Shown: piece by piece, positions 35,932-44,250 of the stretch
Layout: every line of letters begins with the position of its first letter
Numbering within the stretch: the stretch's first letter is position 1
Source of the DNA: Acetobacteraceae bacterium
Lineage (GTDB): Bacteria > Pseudomonadota > Alphaproteobacteria > Acetobacterales > Acetobacteraceae
Assembly (NCBI GenBank): GCA_027482245.1
Contig: JAIXWG010000034.1
Coordinates: 62,001 to 126,000 of the forward strand
Direction of reading: 5' to 3'
Length of the DNA stretch: 64,000 nucleotides
Translations under genes and position numbers: made by a program
The notes under the pieces: generated by a model
What the model saw: only the letters and a program-made list of their open reading frames with translations
Databases searched by the model: none
Told to the model about the DNA's origin: nothing

Positions 35932-36965
35932 GCGATCTCGCGGCGGACGATCGCGGCGCCATCCGCCAGGGCCTTCAGCTTCGCGAAGGCCGTCTCCCGC
36001 GGCAGGTACTTCATGCCGCAATCCGGCGCGGGGATGATGCGGTCGGGCGGCAGCACCGTCATGGCGTCGCGGATGCGCCCCGCCACCGTCTCCGCCGTCT
36101 CGACCTCCGTGGTGCCGAGGTCGATCACGCCGACCATCACCGTCTTGCCCGGCAGGTCGCGCAGGATGCCGAGGTCGAGCTTCGGCTGCGCGGCCTCGAT
36201 CGAGATCTGCTGCGCGGAGGCGGCCGACAGCTCCGGCAGGAAGGAGTAGCCCGTGGGCTTGCTGCTCACCATCGCGGCGTAGCCGAAGCACAGATGGATC
36301 GCGGTCGTGCCCTCGATCCCTTCCAGCGCCCGGTTGATGGCGGCGATGGCGAAGCGGCGGGCGCGGTCGGGGAAGGCCTGCATCCAGGGCTCGTCCAGCT
36401 GGATCACGTCGGCGCCCGCGGCCTTCAGCTCCCGGATCTCCTCGTTCAGCGCGGCGGCGAAATCCATCGCGACCTCGGCCTCGTCGCCATAGAACTCGTT
36501 CTTGCACTGCGCCGTCATGGTGAAGGGGCCGGGCAGCGTGATCTTCACCGTCCGGTCCGTGTTGGCGCGCGCGAAGGCGACGTCGCGCACCTCCACCGGG
36601 CGGATGCGGCGGATGCGGCCGGTGATGCGCGGCACCAGCGTGGGCTTGCCCGTGCGGCCGATGATCTTGCCCGGCACCGCGTGCTCGACGCCTTCCAGCG
36701 CGCAGGAGAAGTGGTTGGAATAGCTTTCCCGCCGGATCTCCCCATCGGTGATGATGTCGATTCCGGCGCGTTCCATGTCCCGCATCGCGACGATGGTCGC
36801 GTCGTCCTGCGCCTGTTCGAGGCGCGGTTCCTCGATCCGCCAGATGTCGGGGGTGCGGATGCGGGGCACGAGGCGGCTGCGCAGCCTGTCATGGTCCACG
36901 AGCCAGGCCGGCTGGGGGTAGCTGCCAACGACGGTGGTGGGCAGCAGCGGCAGCGTGCGGCTCAT
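35928..36965 (-). CDS. MetE C-terminal-domain-like methyltransferase
   Basis: A 345-aa protein matching only the catalytic C-terminal barrel of cobalamin-independent methionine synthase (full MetE is about 750 aa). It starts with TTVVGSYPQPAWL. It has ITDGEIRRESYSNHF, VIQLDEPWMQAF, and the zinc-ligand pattern of the family: His and Cys in AIHLCFGYA, an acidic residue about 20 further, and Cys in PAPDCGMKYLPRETA. Such short homologs (MesD/MesX-like and related) transfer methyl groups from other donors, or act in demethylation. Substrate unknown; the neighbouring hydroxyacid dehydrogenase suggests a catabolic role. Confidence 0.8.
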   Translation of the reverse strand: MSRTLPLLPTTVVGSYPQPAWLVDHDRLRSRLVPRIRTPDIWRIEEPRLEQAQDDATIVAMRDMERAGIDIITDGEIRRESYSNHFSCALEGVEHAVPGKIIGRTGKPTLVPRITGRIRRIRPVEVRDVAFARANTDRTVKITLPGPFTMTAQCKNEFYGDEAEVAMDFAAALNEEIRELKAAGADVIQLDEPWMQAFPDRARRFAIAAINRALEGIEGTTAIHLCFGYAAMVSSKPTGYSFLPELSAASAQQISIEAAQPKLDLGILRDLPGKTVMVGVIDLGTTEVETAETVAGRIRDAMTVLPPDRIIPAPDCGMKYLPRETAFAKLKALADGAAIVRREIA

Positions 36966-37028
36966 GGCCTGGTCCTCCTGGTGGGCCAGCCGTGCCGGCG
37001 GCGTGGTCGCGCGGCAGGCCAGCGCTTG

Positions 37029-37051
37029 TCGAATATCGTTTTTTGTTTGAC
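37029..37051. promoter_or_regulatory. Candidate GntR operator, copy 1
   Basis: A 23-nt AT-rich element, TCGAATATCG-TTTTTT-G-T-TTGAC, between the divergent MetE-like and gntR genes. The same element, with two differences, recurs at 37896-37918 in front of the Bug protein gene. TTGAC at its right end may serve as a -35 box. The shared site suggests control by the GntR protein encoded between them, including autoregulation. Confidence 0.6.
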
Positions 37052-37081
37052 CGGGGAAGCGGCATTCGCCATTCCTCGGGC

Positions 37082-37864
37082 ATGGCCACGCCGCCCCCCC
37101 GCACCACCCCGGTTGCCATCGCCATCGCCATGCCGGGGGTGGAGGAGGCGCGGACGCTGACCTCGGCCGTCCATGGGCGGCTGCGCGGCGACCTGATCGC
37201 GTGCCGCATCAAGCCGGGCGAGAAACTGCTGATCAGCCTGCTGGCCCAGCGCTTCCGGGTCAGCGCCGCCATCATCCGCGAGGCACTGTCCCGCCTGGTC
37301 GCCGACGGGCTGGTGGTGGCGGAGGACCAGCGCGGCTTCCGCGCCAGCGCGCTGACGCTGCCGGACCTGCGCGACCTGGCGGAGACGCGGATCGAGATCG
37401 AATGCCTGGCGCTCCGCCGGTCCATGGGCCGCGGCGATGCCGCCTGGCGCGGCGATGTGCAGGCCAGCTGGGCCGCCCTTCGCGCCAGCCCCCATCCGCG
37501 GCCGGAGGACAGCGCGGAGGCGCATGAGGCCTGGTCCGCGCTGCATGCCCGCTTCCACGCCGCGCTGGTCGGCGCCTGCGGGCTCGACTGGCTGATGCGC
37601 TTCCGCACCACGCTGTACGAGCAGAGCGAGCGCTACCGCCGGATGTCGCGCATGGTGCGCGGCCTGTCGCGCGACGTGCAGGCCGAGCACGGGCAGATCC
37701 TGCAGGCGGTGCAGGATGCGGCGGTGGAGGATGCCGTGGCGCTGCTGGCCGCGCATCTGCGCCGCACGGCCGAGGATATCGAGGCCGCGGCCCGCAATGG
37801 CGGGATCGGCGAGGAGGTGATCCCGCCCGCCACCGCGCGCAGCCGCTGGGGGCAGGGGGCGTGA
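37082..37864 (+). CDS. GntR-family regulator (FCD type)
   Basis: A 260-aa GntR regulator. A basic/Pro-rich leader precedes the winged helix (TSAVHGRLRGDLIACRIKPGEKLLI ... QRFRVSAAIIREALSRLVADGLVVAEDQRGF). The FCD domain follows with DLAETRIEIECLALR and HARFHAALVGACG. Start: ATG 37082, downstream of operator copy 1. It likely controls itself, the divergent MetE-like/hydroxyacid dehydrogenase pair and the downstream Bug operon. Confidence 0.9.
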   Translation: MATPPPRTTPVAIAIAMPGVEEARTLTSAVHGRLRGDLIACRIKPGEKLLISLLAQRFRVSAAIIREALSRLVADGLVVAEDQRGFRASALTLPDLRDLAETRIEIECLALRRSMGRGDAAWRGDVQASWAALRASPHPRPEDSAEAHEAWSALHARFHAALVGACGLDWLMRFRTTLYEQSERYRRMSRMVRGLSRDVQAEHGQILQAVQDAAVEDAVALLAAHLRRTAEDIEAAARNGGIGEEVIPPATARSRWGQGA

Positions 37865-37895
37865 CCCGCCCCTGAGCGGCGTCCATCGTCCGGCA

Positions 37896-37918
37896 TCGAA
37901 TATCGATTTTTGCTTGAC
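37896..37918. promoter_or_regulatory. Candidate GntR operator, copy 2
   Basis: TCGAATATCG-ATTTTT-G-C-TTGAC, matching copy 1 at 21 of 23 positions. It lies 57 bp before the Bug protein ATG. Around its left half an ATCGA...TCGAT dyad is visible. Confidence 0.6.
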
Positions 37919-37974
37919 GCTGCAGGCCGCCCATGGAAGCGTCCGCGCATAAGAAGACAAATCGGAGGAACACC

Positions 37975-38970
37975 ATGCGAGGCATCTCGCGCCGCCAGCT
38001 GGTCGGCGCGGCAGGCGCCGCGACCGTCATGGGGCCGGCCCTGGTGGCGGCGCCCGCCTGGTCGCAACCCGCCTATCCCAGCCGGACCATCAGCCTCATC
38101 TCCCCGGCCGCGCCCGGCAGCCAGACCGACATCTTCTCCCGCACCCTCGCCGCGCCGCTGTCCCAGCGGCTGGGACGGCCGGTGGTGGTGGAGAACCGGC
38201 CAGGCGCGGGCGGCATCGTCGGCACGCTGGCGACGGTCCGCGCCGCGCCCGACGGCCACACGATCCTCTACGCCTCCAACAGCGGCTTCCTCATCTCCCC
38301 GCATCTCCGGCGGCCCGCCCCCTACAACACGCCGCGCGACCTGGTCCCGATCGCGATCACGCTGAGCGGCCCGTCGGTGATCGTCGTCAACCAGAACGTC
38401 GCCGCCACGACGATCGAGGATTTCGTCACCGAGCTGCGCGCCAATCCGGGCAAGTACAATCTGGGCAGCCACGGCGTCGGCGCCTTCAGCCACGTCGCCA
38501 TGGAGATGTTCATGGGCCAGACGCGCACGGAGATGGTGCACCTTCCCTACAACGGCGGCGGTCCGCTCGGCGCGGCCTTCCTGGCCGGCGACGTCCATGT
38601 CGCGCTGCTGGATGTGCTGACGGCGCGGCCGCTGATCGCTTCCGGCCGCGGGCGCGTCCTCGCCACCGTGGGCGAGAGGCGGTCGCCGATCTTCCCCGAC
38701 GCGCCACTGGTGTCGGAGACGGTGGCGCCCGGCCTCGCGATGGATTTCTGGCTCGGCCTGCTCGCCCCCGCCGGGACGCCGTCCGAGATCATCGAGAAGC
38801 TGCATGCGGAGATCAACGCCATCACGCTCGGCGCCGAGGGACGCGCCCGTGCCGCGGAAGTCTCCATGCTCACCGATCCGCTCCCGCTTCCGGCGCTGCG
38901 CGCCAAGGTGGAGCGGGAGTGGGAGGAGTGGGGCCGGGTGATCCACGACCGGAACATCATCGGCACATGA
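37975..38970 (+). CDS. Bug/TctC-family tripartite-tricarboxylate binding protein
   Basis: A 331-aa periplasmic binding protein of the Bug family. The signal carries a twin-arginine-like motif (ISRRQLVGAAGAATVMG), cleaved near AWSQ. Core landmarks are YPSRTISLISPAAPGSQTDIFSR, GRPVVVENRPGAGGIVG and LPYNGGGPLGAAFLAGDV. No TctA/TctB membrane genes are nearby, which is common for Bug proteins. A strong GGAGGA ribosome site decides the ATG at 37975. Its stop overlaps the next start (ATGA). Likely binds an aromatic or carboxylate compound, given the downstream genes. Confidence 0.92.
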   Translation: MRGISRRQLVGAAGAATVMGPALVAAPAWSQPAYPSRTISLISPAAPGSQTDIFSRTLAAPLSQRLGRPVVVENRPGAGGIVGTLATVRAAPDGHTILYASNSGFLISPHLRRPAPYNTPRDLVPIAITLSGPSVIVVNQNVAATTIEDFVTELRANPGKYNLGSHGVGAFSHVAMEMFMGQTRTEMVHLPYNGGGPLGAAFLAGDVHVALLDVLTARPLIASGRGRVLATVGERRSPIFPDAPLVSETVAPGLAMDFWLGLLAPAGTPSEIIEKLHAEINAITLGAEGRARAAEVSMLTDPLPLPALRAKVEREWEEWGRVIHDRNIIGT

Positions 38971-39401
38971 CCACGCCGGTGACCGACCAGGAACGCCGGG
39001 CGATCGAGCAGGATTGCCTCAAGCTCATCGCCCTCTATGCCGTCGCCGCCGACCACCATGATGCCGAGGCCTTCGTCGGCATCTTCACGGAGGATGGGGA
39101 GTGGATCCGCCCCAAGGCGAGCCTCAAGGGGCATGAGGCGCTGCGCGCCTTCATGGCGCAGCGGCCGCGCGACGTGCTCTCCCGCCACGTCTCGACCAAC
39201 GCCGTCGTCACCGTGCTGGGGCCGGCCGCGGCGCGTGGCATCTCCTACGCCACCGTCTATCGCCGCGATGGCCATCAGGGTGGGGAAGCCCCGCTGGCCG
39301 GGCCGGAATCGATCGTCGAATACCACGACGACTTCGTGCTGACGCCGGCGGGGTGGCGCATCGCCGCGCGCCGCAGCCATTCCATCTTCCGCCGCGCCTG
39401 A
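38967..39401 (+). CDS. SnoaL/NTF2-like family protein
   Basis: A 144-aa small cone-shaped alpha+beta protein (SnoaL-like): LIALYAVAADHHDAEAFVGIFTEDGEW at the start, and VEYHDDFVLTPAGWRIAARRSHSIFRR at the end. Family members are isomerases, hydratases, or the beta-like subunits of ring-hydroxylating enzymes. The D-x-x-D-AEAF pocket and C-terminal strand are typical, but no specific activity can be assigned. Translationally coupled to the Bug gene by a 4-bp overlap. Confidence 0.78.
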   Translation: MTTPVTDQERRAIEQDCLKLIALYAVAADHHDAEAFVGIFTEDGEWIRPKASLKGHEALRAFMAQRPRDVLSRHVSTNAVVTVLGPAAARGISYATVYRRDGHQGGEAPLAGPESIVEYHDDFVLTPAGWRIAARRSHSIFRRA

Positions 39402-39418
39402 CACGAGGTCCTGCCCGC

Positions 39419-39961
39419 ATGGCACGCGTTCCGCTTCCCACGCGCGAGGAGTTCCCCGAGGAGCACCGCGCCACCTATGACCGCATGCAGCGGGAGCGCG
39501 GCAACCCCACGCCGCACGTCTTCCTCGCCCTGGCCAACATGCCGAACCTGCTGGAGCCGCTGCTCGATTTCACGAAGGAGATGCGGCACGGCTCCGTCAT
39601 GGACCAGCATCACCGCGAACTCGGCATCATGATGACGGCGCGGGCCGCCGGTTCGCGGTACGAATTCGACCATCACTGGAACCACGCCATCCGCCACGGC
39701 GTGACGCGCGAACAGCTCCTCGCACTCGACGAACATGCGACGTCGCCGCTGTTCAGCGACAGGGAACGCGCGGTCTGCCGCTATGCGGAGGAAGCCACGC
39801 GCCACATCGAGGTCGCCGACGCGACCTGGTCGGCCCTGCTCGCGGCCTTTCCGCTGCGGGAGGCGATGGACCTTGTCATGGCGGTCGCCTGGTACAATGC
39901 CGTGGCGCGCATCAACGGCCCGCTGAAGGTCGAGAACGAAGCCTGGTTCAGCAAGATCTGA
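39419..39961 (+). CDS. Carboxymuconolactone decarboxylase (AhpD-like) family protein
   Basis: A 180-aa protein of the CMD/AhpD fold. The core helix region is ELGIMMTARAAGSRYEFDHHWNHAIRHGV, with the E/H proton-relay pair of the E-x-x-x-H type (YEFDHHWNHA) but without the C-x-x-C of AhpD peroxidases. LALDEHATSPLFSDRERAVCRYAEE follows. This favours a decarboxylase/isomerase-type role in aromatic-compound breakdown over a peroxidase role. It sits in the Bug-SnoaL-CMD-VOC operon. Confidence 0.82.
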   Translation: MARVPLPTREEFPEEHRATYDRMQRERGNPTPHVFLALANMPNLLEPLLDFTKEMRHGSVMDQHHRELGIMMTARAAGSRYEFDHHWNHAIRHGVTREQLLALDEHATSPLFSDRERAVCRYAEEATRHIEVADATWSALLAAFPLREAMDLVMAVAWYNAVARINGPLKVENEAWFSKI

Positions 39962-39986
39962 CCTGCAGTACCCCGGAGGCCCGCCC

Positions 39987-41003
39987 ATGCCGATCCCGCC
40001 GCCCGTCTTCTACCCCCCCTTCAACACGACCCGCGCCAGCCATGTCGTGCTGACGGTGCGGGACCTCGATGCCGCCATCGCCTTCTACAGCCGCGTGATC
40101 GGCCTGGTGGTGAGCGGCCGTGACGGCCCGTTCGCCTGGCTGCGCGGCATCGAGGAGATCGCCCATCACAGCCTCGTCCTCCGCCAATCCGATGCCGCGC
40201 CGGTCTGCGAGCGGGTCGGCCTGCGGGTGCAGACGGAGGAGGAGCTGGACAAGGCGGCGGCCTTCTTCGATGGCCTGGGCCTGCCCGCGCGCTTCGTCGA
40301 CGTGCCCTTCCAGGGCCGGACGCTGCACGCCGCGGACCCGATGGGGACACCGCTGGAATTCTGCGCGCGGATGGCGGTGGTGGACCGGCGGCTGCTGCAG
40401 ACGGATCACCATCCCGGCGGCGCCGCGCTGCGCTTCGACCACAAGCAGATCCACATGGCGGATGTCGCGGCCGCCGCCGCCTTCTACACGAAGCTCGGCT
40501 TCCGCACCTCGGACTACATTGTGGTGGGGCCGCAGGATGCGCTGGTCGGTGCCTTCATGCATCGCAAGGACATCCCCTGGGACCTCGTCTTCCTGGCAGG
40601 GCCAGGACCGCGCCTGCACCACTTCGCCTATGTCACGCCGAGCATGATCGACATGTTCCGCGCCTGCGATGCCGCCGGCCTGCACAAGTACGGCCCCTCC
40701 GTGGAACGTGGCCCCGGCCGGCATGGGCTGGGCCATGTGCAGTACGTCTATTTCCGCGATCCTGACGGCCACCGCGTGGAACTGGTGCTGGAAGCGCCGC
40801 ACCACATGACGGATCTGGAGCAGGAACCGGTCCGCTGGGACGCGGCGCGGCGGGCGAACACGATGGATTGGGGCTATCCGCCGCCGCGCTGCTGGTTCGA
40901 CGAGGCGACGCGCTTCGCGGGGCTGACGCCCACGCCATGGACGGCGCCGCCGGATCGCGTGTCGCTGGAGGATTACCTGGCGGCGCGTCCTCCGGCGTGC
41001 TGA
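39987..41003 (+). CDS. VOC-family extradiol-dioxygenase-like protein
   Basis: A 338-aa two-module vicinal-oxygen-chelate protein. Module 1 is at about residues 16-120 (RASHVVLTVRDLDAAIAFYS). The catalytic module 2 has the metal ligands His in RFDHKQIHMADV, His in RLHHFAYVTPS and Glu in DGHRVELVLE, the 2-His-1-Glu triad of catechol 2,3-dioxygenase-type enzymes. A C-terminal extension rich in Pro/Trp resembles that of homoprotocatechuate 2,3-dioxygenase. It likely cleaves a catechol ring with Fe(II) and O2. It closes the operon begun by the Bug protein. Confidence 0.85.
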   Translation: MPIPPPVFYPPFNTTRASHVVLTVRDLDAAIAFYSRVIGLVVSGRDGPFAWLRGIEEIAHHSLVLRQSDAAPVCERVGLRVQTEEELDKAAAFFDGLGLPARFVDVPFQGRTLHAADPMGTPLEFCARMAVVDRRLLQTDHHPGGAALRFDHKQIHMADVAAAAAFYTKLGFRTSDYIVVGPQDALVGAFMHRKDIPWDLVFLAGPGPRLHHFAYVTPSMIDMFRACDAAGLHKYGPSVERGPGRHGLGHVQYVYFRDPDGHRVELVLEAPHHMTDLEQEPVRWDAARRANTMDWGYPPPRCWFDEATRFAGLTPTPWTAPPDRVSLEDYLAARPPAC

Positions 41004-41049
41004 GGCCCGCCAGGGCGAGCCCGCGCCTGGTCCTTCAGCGGCCCGCGGG

Positions 41050-42402
41050 TCAGGCGATCGGCTGGTTCCAGAAGGGCACCGCGGGTCCTGCCGGGGCCGG
41101 TGGTGGCGGCGGTGTCATCAGGCGTCCCGGGATGGCGGGATGGGGGCGCGGTGCTGGTGCCTCCGGCCATTCCAGGTCCCATTCCTGGCCCCAATCCGGC
41201 GGCTCCGGCAGGTCATCCGGCGTGGGCGGCGCGCTGTCCTGCTCGGCGATGCCCTTCTTGAGGTCGGCGATCGCTTCCTCGTCCAGGCCGAACTCCTCGC
41301 GCAGGCGGCGGTCATCCGGCAGGCTGCCCTTGTCGCGGATCTCCTTCTGCAGTTCCTCCATCTTCTCCTTCATCCGCTCCATCTCGACGCCGAGCTGCCC
41401 GGCGACCAGCGCGCCCTGAAGGCTCAGGCTCAGCGCGGTGCCGCCGACGCCGGAGACGGCATCGCCGACATGCAGCAGGTCCGACCCGACATCGGCCACC
41501 GCCATGCCGATGCCGGCCAGGCCGCGCGCGGTGTGGCCGCGCAGGATGTCCTCCACCCCCGCCACCGCGTCCTTGGCGGAAAAGCCCCACCCCACCACCG
41601 GCAGCAGCGACAGGGTGCGCCGCGCGGCCGCCTTGGCGCCGGCCCGCAGCAGCGCCTTGCCGGTCGCCTTGGCGGCGGCCTTCTCCAGCGCCTCGACCCC
41701 CGCGCGGCCGGCGGCGCCGGCCACGCGACGGCCGGCCAGCTTCTCCAGCGCCTTCAGCTCCGCGCTCGCGGTCTTCTGGCGCAGGCGCTGCGCCGCCGCG
41801 CGCAGGATGCCGCGCCGCACCTTGGACGGCGTGGCCACCTTCCGCGCCGCGTTCATGTCGATGAAGTGGATGCCCTTGTCGGCCAGCTTCCTCGACAGCT
41901 CCTTCGAGATGCCGGTGGCGTTGCCGGCGGCGTTGGAGACGGCGAGCCGCACCTTGGACGGCCACCGCCCCTTGCCCGCCAGCGCCTGCTCCGCCTCCTT
42001 CAGCGCGGCGATGCTGCGGTCCATGTCCTGCAGCGCCCAGGGCGGCAGGTGCGCGCGGCCGCGTTCCAGCTTGGCGATGCGGTTCTTCAGCTTCCTGCCG
42101 AGGTCGCTGGTGAAGGCGCTGACGTCGTTGACGGTGTGCGCGCCACCGCCGGCCTTGTTGTCCAGGATCAGGACCGATCCGTCCTTCGGGTTGAAGGCGA
42201 TCAGGTCGAGCCCCTTGGTCGTGGGCTGGTGCACGCGCCGCGTGCCGCTGCGCGGGAAGCGCTGGCTGCCGCCGGGGCCGTAGAGCACCACCCAGCCTTC
42301 CTGCCCCAGGAAGAAGGCGGCCTCACGCTCCCCCAGGCGGCCGATGGCGTGGCCGAGCGGCTCGCCGGTGGCCGATGTCCATTCCGGAACGGGATTGCCC
42401 AT
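41050..42402 (-). CDS. Orphan protein with N-terminal PD-(D/E)XK-like domain and glycine-rich hydrophobic centre
   Basis: A 450-aa protein I cannot assign. Residues 20-90 carry a nuclease-like pattern: Glu25/Glu27 (LGEREAAFFL), Asp66 (KGLDLIAF), Asp81-x-Lys83 (ILDNKAGGG). This spacing fits the restriction-endonuclease fold. Next come helical Ala/Lys-rich segments (about 100-260), a glycine-rich hydrophobic stretch (about 265-340), a charged helix (340-375) and a Pro-rich tail ending in FWNQPIA. There is no signal peptide and no immunity-like or secretion gene next to it. ATG 42402 has GAGGG upstream; TTG 42444 is in frame. It could be an effector/toxin; this is inference. Confidence 0.45.
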   Translation of the reverse strand: MGNPVPEWTSATGEPLGHAIGRLGEREAAFFLGQEGWVVLYGPGGSQRFPRSGTRRVHQPTTKGLDLIAFNPKDGSVLILDNKAGGGAHTVNDVSAFTSDLGRKLKNRIAKLERGRAHLPPWALQDMDRSIAALKEAEQALAGKGRWPSKVRLAVSNAAGNATGISKELSRKLADKGIHFIDMNAARKVATPSKVRRGILRAAAQRLRQKTASAELKALEKLAGRRVAGAAGRAGVEALEKAAAKATGKALLRAGAKAAARRTLSLLPVVGWGFSAKDAVAGVEDILRGHTARGLAGIGMAVADVGSDLLHVGDAVSGVGGTALSLSLQGALVAGQLGVEMERMKEKMEELQKEIRDKGSLPDDRRLREEFGLDEEAIADLKKGIAEQDSAPPTPDDLPEPPDWGQEWDLEWPEAPAPRPHPAIPGRLMTPPPPPAPAGPAVPFWNQPIA

Positions 42403-42510
42403 CTCGCTGCCCTCGCGCGGTGTGCCGATGGCAGGTTGGCACAACCATGCCGCGAGTAAACGCGCGAAGGGCCCGTCGGGGCGCTCCGTGAAGCCGTGTG
42501 AAACAGACCT

Positions 42511-43527
42511 CTACCGCTGGTGGCGCAGATACGGCCCGTTGACGCAGGTGCGCAGCCGCCCGGTGCGGAGGTAGTCCACCAGGTAGGTCATGGACAGCCG
42601 CCTGATGTCGAGGATGCTGGCCGTGCTGTAGAAGGCCGAATGCGGCGTCAGGACCAGCCGCTCATCCAGCCATTCCTCGCCGGCCGCCCAGGCCTGGATC
42701 AGCGGGTCCGTCCTGTCCAGCGGCTCCGGATCGAAGACATCGATGCCCGCCGCGCCGAGATGGCCGCTGCGCAGCGCATCGCCGACCGCCGCGAAATCGA
42801 CGATGCCGCCGCGCGCGGTGTTCACCAGCACCGCGCCAGGCGGCAGCAGGGCCAGGGCGCGCGCATCGATCAGGCCGCGCGTCTCCTCGTTCAGCAGGCA
42901 GTGGATGCTCAGCAGGTCGCTGCGCGCCAGCAGCGCGTCCAGCGTGTCGAAGCGTTCCCAGCCGAACGAGAGCTGGTGCCCGACCGGCAGATGCGGGTCG
43001 TGGTAGCCGACCTTCATGCCGAAGGCCTCGAAGCGCCGCGCGGCGGCGGTGCCGATGCGGCCGAGCCCGAGGATGCCGACGCGCAGCCCGCCCAGCCGCT
43101 TCACCGTCTTCAGCAGCCGCGCATCCCAGCTGTCATTCGACCGGCGCAGCCGGCGGTCATAGGCCTGGACGCCGCGCAGCAGCGTCAGCGAGAGGGCGAC
43201 GGCGTGGTCCGCGACCTCCGTCGTGCCGTAGTCCGGCGTGTTGATCACGGGGATGCCGGCCTCGCCGGCCGCCTTCAAATCCACATGGCCGTAGCCGACG
43301 CCGCCCTGCGCGATGCAGCGGCAGCGGTCGAGCCTGGCGATGGTCTCCGCCGTCATCCGATGCGCGCTGCGGCAGTTCAGCACCGCATCCACCCCCGCAT
43401 AGTCCTGCGGGTCCGGCAGCGTGCCCTGGACGGAGCGGCGATAGATCAGCTCTACGCCCGGGCCGGCGGCGGCTTCCTCCACATCGGGGACGGTGTCGTA
43501 GAGCGGGTCGATGACCAGGATCTTCAT
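42511..43527 (-). CDS. D-2-hydroxyacid dehydrogenase (C-terminal-binding-protein-like)
   Basis: A 338-aa D-isomer hydroxyacid dehydrogenase. It has IAQGGVGYGHVDLKAAGEAGIPV, the Rossmann loop GGLRVGILGLGRIGTAAARRFEAFG, catalytic Arg in VNTARGGIVDF, Glu in FDPEPLD and His in LTPHSAFYS. Its start codon shares one base with the stop of the RraA-type aldolase gene (TGATG), so the two are co-translated. Together they could process a branched hydroxy/oxo-acid. Substrate unknown. Confidence 0.9.
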   Translation of the reverse strand: MKILVIDPLYDTVPDVEEAAAGPGVELIYRRSVQGTLPDPQDYAGVDAVLNCRSAHRMTAETIARLDRCRCIAQGGVGYGHVDLKAAGEAGIPVINTPDYGTTEVADHAVALSLTLLRGVQAYDRRLRRSNDSWDARLLKTVKRLGGLRVGILGLGRIGTAAARRFEAFGMKVGYHDPHLPVGHQLSFGWERFDTLDALLARSDLLSIHCLLNEETRGLIDARALALLPPGAVLVNTARGGIVDFAAVGDALRSGHLGAAGIDVFDPEPLDRTDPLIQAWAAGEEWLDERLVLTPHSAFYSTASILDIRRLSMTYLVDYLRTGRLRTCVNGPYLRHQR

Positions 43528-44204
43528 CAATGCGTCTTCTGCCAGAGGGAGATGAGGGCTTCGGCATCGAAGCCGGGCGCGCGGGCGGCGCCGATCAGCG
43601 CCTGTTCCCCGGCCAGCAGCGCGTCGATCGCGCCGGGCAGGGCAGGCAGGTGTTCGGCGGGCACCACCATGGCGCCGTGCCGGTCGGCATGGATCAGGTC
43701 GCCGGGATGGACCGTCAGGCCGAAGACGGTCACGGGTTGGCCGATCTCCCGGATCTGCGTGAAGCCATTGCCGAGGCAGATGCTGCCCGCGAGGATCGGG
43801 AAGCCATCCAGCGCATCGAGGTCCCGCATCGCGCCATTGGTGATCACGCCGGCGCAGCCGAGCCCGCGATGGATCGCGGCATGGACCTCGCCCCAGATGG
43901 AGCCGAGGCCGGGACGCGCGCCGACATCCTCCATCACGACGATGCGCGGGCCGGGGCCGCTGCCCACCATGCGGTAATAGGCGAAGCGGATGGCGTCCTT
44001 CTCCGCCGGCGTGAGCGGCGCGGGATGGTCCGATGTCATCCGCGCCGTGACCGCGTAGCCGACCATGCGGAGCGCCGGGTCGCTGGCGATGGGGGCGCCG
44101 AGGGTCAGGCCCTCGATGCCCGGGCCGCGCAGCTTCGTCAGCGCATTCCAGACCGTGGGCGTGTCATGCCGCCGCAGCGTGGCGATGATGGCATCCGAAT
44201 CCAT
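43527..44204 (-). CDS. RraA/HMG-aldolase family protein
   Basis: A 225-aa RraA-like protein of the 4-hydroxy-4-methyl-2-oxoglutarate / 4-carboxy-4-hydroxy-2-oxoadipate aldolase group. It has DTPTVWNALTKLRG, the metal/oxoacid-binding VITNGAMRDLDAL (usual G-x-x-R-D core) and LIHADRHGAMVVP. Class II aldolases of this fold release pyruvate in protocatechuate/gallate breakdown; other members regulate RNase E. The metabolic neighbours favour an aldolase. ATG 44204 has AGGA 10 nt upstream. Confidence 0.85.
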   Translation of the reverse strand: MDSDAIIATLRRHDTPTVWNALTKLRGPGIEGLTLGAPIASDPALRMVGYAVTARMTSDHPAPLTPAEKDAIRFAYYRMVGSGPGPRIVVMEDVGARPGLGSIWGEVHAAIHRGLGCAGVITNGAMRDLDALDGFPILAGSICLGNGFTQIREIGQPVTVFGLTVHPGDLIHADRHGAMVVPAEHLPALPGAIDALLAGEQALIGAARAPGFDAEALISLWQKTH

Positions 44205-44250
44205 GCAGGGCATTCCTGGCGGCAGCGGGGCCAGGGCCCCGCGCATCGCC

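Noticed and set aside
41050-42402. Contact-dependent or polymorphic toxin with immunity partner
   Set aside because: No immunity-like small gene or secretion domain is adjacent, and the nuclease-like part is N-terminal, opposite to the usual layout; left as an orphan of unknown role.
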